64,000 bases of DNA, from assembly GCA_031549285.1 (NCBI GenBank), contig JAVBPZ010000013.1, positions 1 through 64,000 on the forward strand, in the 5' to 3' direction. Made by a program: the position numbers and the translations under genes. Under the pieces are notes generated by a model that worked only from the letters and a program-made list of their open reading frames with translations, was not told the DNA's origin and searched no databases. How positions within the stretch are numbered: the stretch's first letter is position 1; every line of letters begins with the position of its first letter. The stretch comes from JAAYCI01 sp031549285. GTDB taxonomy: Bacteria; Bacillota; Clostridia; Oscillospirales; Ruminococcaceae. Of this stretch, positions 60,962 to 64,000 are shown piece after piece.

Positions 60962-61011
60962 AAAAAAATCCCCCGCCATTTGGTCTGTGGGAAGCACCCA
61001 TGGCGGAGGGA
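60962..61011 (-). terminator. Terminator of adhE
   Basis: On the minus strand CCCTCCGCCAT (61010-61000) pairs with ATGGCGGGGGA (60979-60969), followed by seven T residues (60962-60968 are A on the plus strand). It lies 69 bp after the adhE stop. Confidence 0.75.
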
Positions 61012-61079
61012 AAAATGCGGTTTAATTTGGCATTTATTTTGGAATTAAATGGGAATTAAATTGGTCCATATTTACCGGG

Positions 61080-63818
61080 TTATTTGTCGGTGCCATAGTA
61101 GGCTTTTTTATAGATTTCCGCAATTTCGCGGACCAGGGGATAGCGCGGGTTGGCGGTGGTGCACTGGTCCTCGAACGCGCGGTAGCTGAGCTCCTCCAGG
61201 CCATCCATAAAGACCCGCTCGTCCACGCCACAGTCCCGAATGCTCATGGGGCGCTCGGTGGCTTTCATCAGTTCGCGCACGGCGGTGATAAGGCTTTGCA
61301 CGCCTTCCTGGGTGGTGGCGGCGGGCAGGCCCAGCCGACGGGCCAATTTGGCGTAGCGCTTGTCGGCAATGTACTCGGCGTATTTTGGGAAGGCTGCAAA
61401 CTTGGTAGGTTTTTCAGCGTTGTAGGCGATGACATACGGTAGCAGGATGGCGTTTGCCCGGCCATGCGGAATGTGGTATTCACCGCCCAGTTTGTGCGCC
61501 ATGGAGTGGTTCAGCCCCAGGAACGCATTGGTGAACGCCATGCCCGCAATGCAAGACGCGTTGTGCATTTTTTCGCGAGCGAGGGGATCGGCGTCCGCAT
61601 AGCTTTTTGGGAGGTATTCAAACACCATTTCCACCGCCTGGGTGGCCAGGCCGTCGGTGTAGTCGCTGGCCATGCTGGAGACATATGCCTCGATGGCGTG
61701 GGTGAGTACGTCGAGACCGGTGTCCGCCACAATGCTTTTGGGCATGGTGTCGGTGAACTGCGGGTCGATGATGGCGACGTCCGGCGTGAGCTCATAGTCG
61801 GCCAGAGGATATTTCACGTTGCCGTTTTTCTTGTCGGTGATGACCGAGAAGCTGGTGACCTCGCTGCCGGTGCCGGAGGTGGTGGGAATGGCGACGAACT
61901 GCGCTTTTTTGCCCAGGCGCGGGAACTGGAACGCGCGCTTGCGGATATCGAGGAAGCGCTGTTTCAGCCCGCCAAAGGAGGTGTCCGGGTGTTCGTAAAA
62001 CAGCCACATACCCTTGGCGGCGTCTATGGCGGAGCCGCCGCCGATGGCGATGATAACGTCCGGCTGGAAAGCGTTCATCGCCTGTACACCGGCCATGATG
62101 CACTCCACGCTGGGGTCGGCTTCCACATCGGAATAAATTTCGCTGTGGCAGTATTGCTGGCGCTGGCGCAGGTAGTACAGGATTTTGTCCACGTTGCCAA
62201 GGCTGAGCATGACAGGATCGGTGACGATGAACGCGCGGGAAATATCCGGCATTTTTTCAAGATACTGAATGGATCCATTTTCGAAATAAATCTTCGGCGG
62301 GATTTTGAACCACTGCATGTTGACCCTCCTTTTGGCCACCCGCTTGATGTTGATGAGGTTCACGGTGGAGACGTTTTGCGAGACGCTGTTGTGGCCATAG
62401 GACCCGCAGCCGAGGGTGAGCGAGGGGGTGTTTGTGTTGTAAATATCGCCGATGGCGCCCTGGGACGAGGGGCTGTTTACGATAATGCGCCCGACCCGCA
62501 TTTCAATGCCGTAGCGGTCGGCGAGGGCGTCGTCGCTGGTGTGGATGACCGCGCTGTGGCCAAGGCCGCCCAGCTCCAGCATTTTGCCCGCGAAGGCGAA
62601 CCCTTGTTGGGTATCTTCAGACTGGAAATAGGCCAGGACCGGGCTGAGTTTTTCAAAGCTGAGGGGGTATTTTTCGGAAGGTTCCGGCAGCGGGGCAATC
62701 AGAATTTTGGTCATTTCCGGTACCGTGAAGCCAGCCTGTGCGGCGATCCAGCTGGCGGTTTTACCCACCGCATCGGCGAACACGCCTTTGCCGGGGGTGG
62801 GGAACATGTATGCGGTCAGCTTTTTGGTTTCGTCTTTTGTGAGGAAGTGGCAGTTGTTTGCCGTCATGTATTCCTCGAACGACAGGGCAATTTCCTTGTC
62901 CACGATGACGCACTGTTCCGACGCGCAGATCATGCCGTTGTCAAAGGTTTTGCTCATCATCAGATCGGTGCAGGCGCGGTGCAAGTCGGCGGTTTTTTCA
63001 ATGTAGCAGGGTACGTTTCCGGGGCCGACGCCGAGGGCCGGTTTGCCGGTGGAGTAGGCCGCGCGGACCATGCCGGTGCCGCCGGTGGCCAGTACGGTGG
63101 CCACGCCCGGGTGGTTCATGAGCGCGCCGGTGGCCTCCACCGAGGGAACCTGGATCCACTGGATGCAGTGTTCCGGCGCGCCGGCGGCGATGGCGGCGTC
63201 CCGCACGACGCGGGCGGCCTCGGCGCTGCAGTGCTGGGCGGAGGGATGAAAACCAAAGATGATGGGGTTGCGGGTCTTTACCGCGATAAGGCACTTGAAC
63301 AGGGTGGTGGAGGTGGGGTTGGTGGTGGGGGTGACCCCGGCGATGACACCGACCGGTTCCGCCACCTCCACGCTGCCTTCCATCTCGTTTTCCGAGAGGA
63401 TGCCCACCGTTTTCTGACGCTTGATATCGTGCCAGATGTACTCGGTGGCGAACATGTTTTTAATGACCTTGTCCTCGAACACGCCACGGCCGGTTTCCTC
63501 CACCGCCAGGCGCGCCAGCTTTTCGTGCGCGTCCAGCCCGGCCAGCGCCATAGCGTGCACGATATTGTCTATGGTTTGCTGGTCGTCAATCTTCAGGTAT
63601 GCGTCCAGGGCGGTTTGCGCTTTTTTCACCATGGCGTCTATGGTTTTTTGCACCTCGGTTTTTTGGGCGAGGGTGGCCGCTGGTTTGGCATCCGCCGCGA
63701 GCGGGGTCTTTTTCAGCGGCGCTTTTTCGACAGGTTTTTGCCTGGTTGTTCGGGTGCCGCTTTGGGTGGTTGCCGCCTTGGTTTTTTTGTTGGGAGCTTG
63801 TTTTTTATTGGTTGCCAT
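61080..63818 (-). CDS. adhE: Bifunctional acetaldehyde-CoA/alcohol dehydrogenase
   Basis: 912 residues from ATG 63816-63818 with AAGGAGAGATG. The N-terminal aldehyde dehydrogenase half has FDNGMICASEQCVIVD with the catalytic Cys. A linker follows, then an iron-dependent alcohol dehydrogenase half: IGGGSAIDAAKGM, TTSGTGSEVT, and the metal ligands in LNHSMAHKLGGEYHIPHG. It reduces acetyl-CoA to ethanol in two steps and forms spirosome filaments. Residues 1-55 are an extra Lys/Thr/Ala/Pro-rich basic tail (NKKQAPNKKTKAATTQ...), absent from E. coli AdhE and probably disordered. Confidence 0.95.
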   Translation of the reverse strand: MATNKKQAPNKKTKAATTQSGTRTTRQKPVEKAPLKKTPLAADAKPAATLAQKTEVQKTIDAMVKKAQTALDAYLKIDDQQTIDNIVHAMALAGLDAHEKLARLAVEETGRGVFEDKVIKNMFATEYIWHDIKRQKTVGILSENEMEGSVEVAEPVGVIAGVTPTTNPTSTTLFKCLIAVKTRNPIIFGFHPSAQHCSAEAARVVRDAAIAAGAPEHCIQWIQVPSVEATGALMNHPGVATVLATGGTGMVRAAYSTGKPALGVGPGNVPCYIEKTADLHRACTDLMMSKTFDNGMICASEQCVIVDKEIALSFEEYMTANNCHFLTKDETKKLTAYMFPTPGKGVFADAVGKTASWIAAQAGFTVPEMTKILIAPLPEPSEKYPLSFEKLSPVLAYFQSEDTQQGFAFAGKMLELGGLGHSAVIHTSDDALADRYGIEMRVGRIIVNSPSSQGAIGDIYNTNTPSLTLGCGSYGHNSVSQNVSTVNLINIKRVAKRRVNMQWFKIPPKIYFENGSIQYLEKMPDISRAFIVTDPVMLSLGNVDKILYYLRQRQQYCHSEIYSDVEADPSVECIMAGVQAMNAFQPDVIIAIGGGSAIDAAKGMWLFYEHPDTSFGGLKQRFLDIRKRAFQFPRLGKKAQFVAIPTTSGTGSEVTSFSVITDKKNGNVKYPLADYELTPDVAIIDPQFTDTMPKSIVADTGLDVLTHAIEAYVSSMASDYTDGLATQAVEMVFEYLPKSYADADPLAREKMHNASCIAGMAFTNAFLGLNHSMAHKLGGEYHIPHGRANAILLPYVIAYNAEKPTKFAAFPKYAEYIADKRYAKLARRLGLPAATTQEGVQSLITAVRELMKATERPMSIRDCGVDERVFMDGLEELSYRAFEDQCTTANPRYPLVREIAEIYKKAYYGTDK

Positions 63819-63981
63819 AGGGCATCTCTCCTTTTGGGTTTTCGCGCTGTGGGCGGTGAAAGGCACTAGCGTAAGCGAGAAAAAGTAAAATACAGTTTTG
63901 AGGATTTGTTTTAGTTACGGTCGGCTGTTTTTTAGGTTTTATTGGTGGCCGGTGCCCCAAAGCAGTTCTTTTGGTGGTTTT

Positions 63982-63990
63982 AGTATAGCA
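63982..63990 (-). promoter_or_regulatory. Extended -10 of the adhE promoter
   Basis: Reading leftward: TGCTATACT (63990-63982), a TGn-extended -10 element. The -35 would fall beyond the window end. The leader to the adhE start is about 155 nt. Confidence 0.5.
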
Positions 63991-64000
63991 TATTGTTAAA

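Noticed and set aside
60381..61025. Several short open frames in the purine-rich gap before adhE
   Set aside because: Low-complexity Lys/Arg/Gly-rich products, no ribosome binding sites and no family resemblance.

Overview
The window looks like a chromosomal segment of a GC-rich, anaerobic member of the Firmicutes, class Clostridia, probably the Oscillospirales/Ruminococcaceae group. The evidence is Gram-positive style ribosome binding sites (AGGAGG), the syntenic block Orn/Lys/Arg decarboxylase - darA - holB - ricT - trmN - rsmI, a B12-dependent ribonucleotide reductase, AdhE, a PyrK-dependent (class 1B) PyrD, and an LXG-type toxin cassette of type VII secretion. The genus cannot be fixed from the sequence alone.

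Layout. 1-141: tail of a membrane protein. 325-3803 (minus): orphan type VII secretion cassette: DUF4176 protein, YwqH-like helper, small helical partner, a 647-residue LXG-like toxin ending in a TNT (NAD-glycohydrolase) domain, and a small candidate immunity protein. 4229-7330: sulfatase, GAP-family exporter, an integrase remnant and a Pr6Pr membrane protein. 7550-7626: tRNA-Arg(ACG), with 17 bp of its 3' end duplicated 152 bp away. 7821-10620: NERD-domain membrane protein, a possible small RNA, polysaccharide deacetylase and bactofilin. 10834-18505 (minus): phosphoesterase, rsmI, trmN, ferredoxin, ricT, holB, darA, decarboxylase and a rhomboid-like protein. 19312-21738 (minus): nrdJ, with an NrdR box inside its promoter. 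22092-24816: MYG1 family, GIY-YIG and methyltransferase genes. 25198-30215: MIF-like tautomerase, lipoproteins and a two-component system. 30344-40125: pyrC-carAB-pyrK-pyrD-pyrF-pyrE, preceded by what looks like a pyrL-type leader peptide and attenuator. 40161-43675: GIY-YIG-like protein, CapA lipoprotein, argG with two ARG boxes. 44220-50904: transglutaminase-like lipoprotein, a minimal PilC/PilT pilus-like cluster and a BTAD regulator. 51050-51308: hairpin-rich IS200/IS605-like relic. 51357-57541 (minus): oligopeptide ABC transporter whose binding protein is circularly permuted. 57794-63818: enolase, Gfo/Idh oxidoreductase, adhE.

Most notable observations: (1) the substrate-binding protein at 51357-52994 carries its usual N-terminal lobe (about 121 residues) after its usual C-terminus, behind a normal lipoprotein signal peptide; (2) the pyr operon leader encodes a 31-residue peptide whose codons cross a U-rich tract and whose stop codon lies in the loop of an intrinsic terminator, the architecture of enterobacterial pyrBI attenuation rather than PyrR control; (3) four intergenic clusters of short GC palindromes, mostly with NNA triloops, all lie downstream of a gene's stop codon; (4) the LXG-TNT toxin cassette; (5) a pilus-like locus whose small membrane proteins lack canonical prepilin motifs.

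How genes work together: pyrC, carAB, pyrDK, pyrF and pyrE cover all of UMP synthesis except aspartate carbamoyltransferase (pyrB is not in the window). OppB/C/D/F form a complete peptide importer with the permuted lipoprotein as receptor. The sensor kinase, response regulator and lipoprotein at 26502-30215 are translationally coupled. AdhE and enolase represent fermentative central metabolism.
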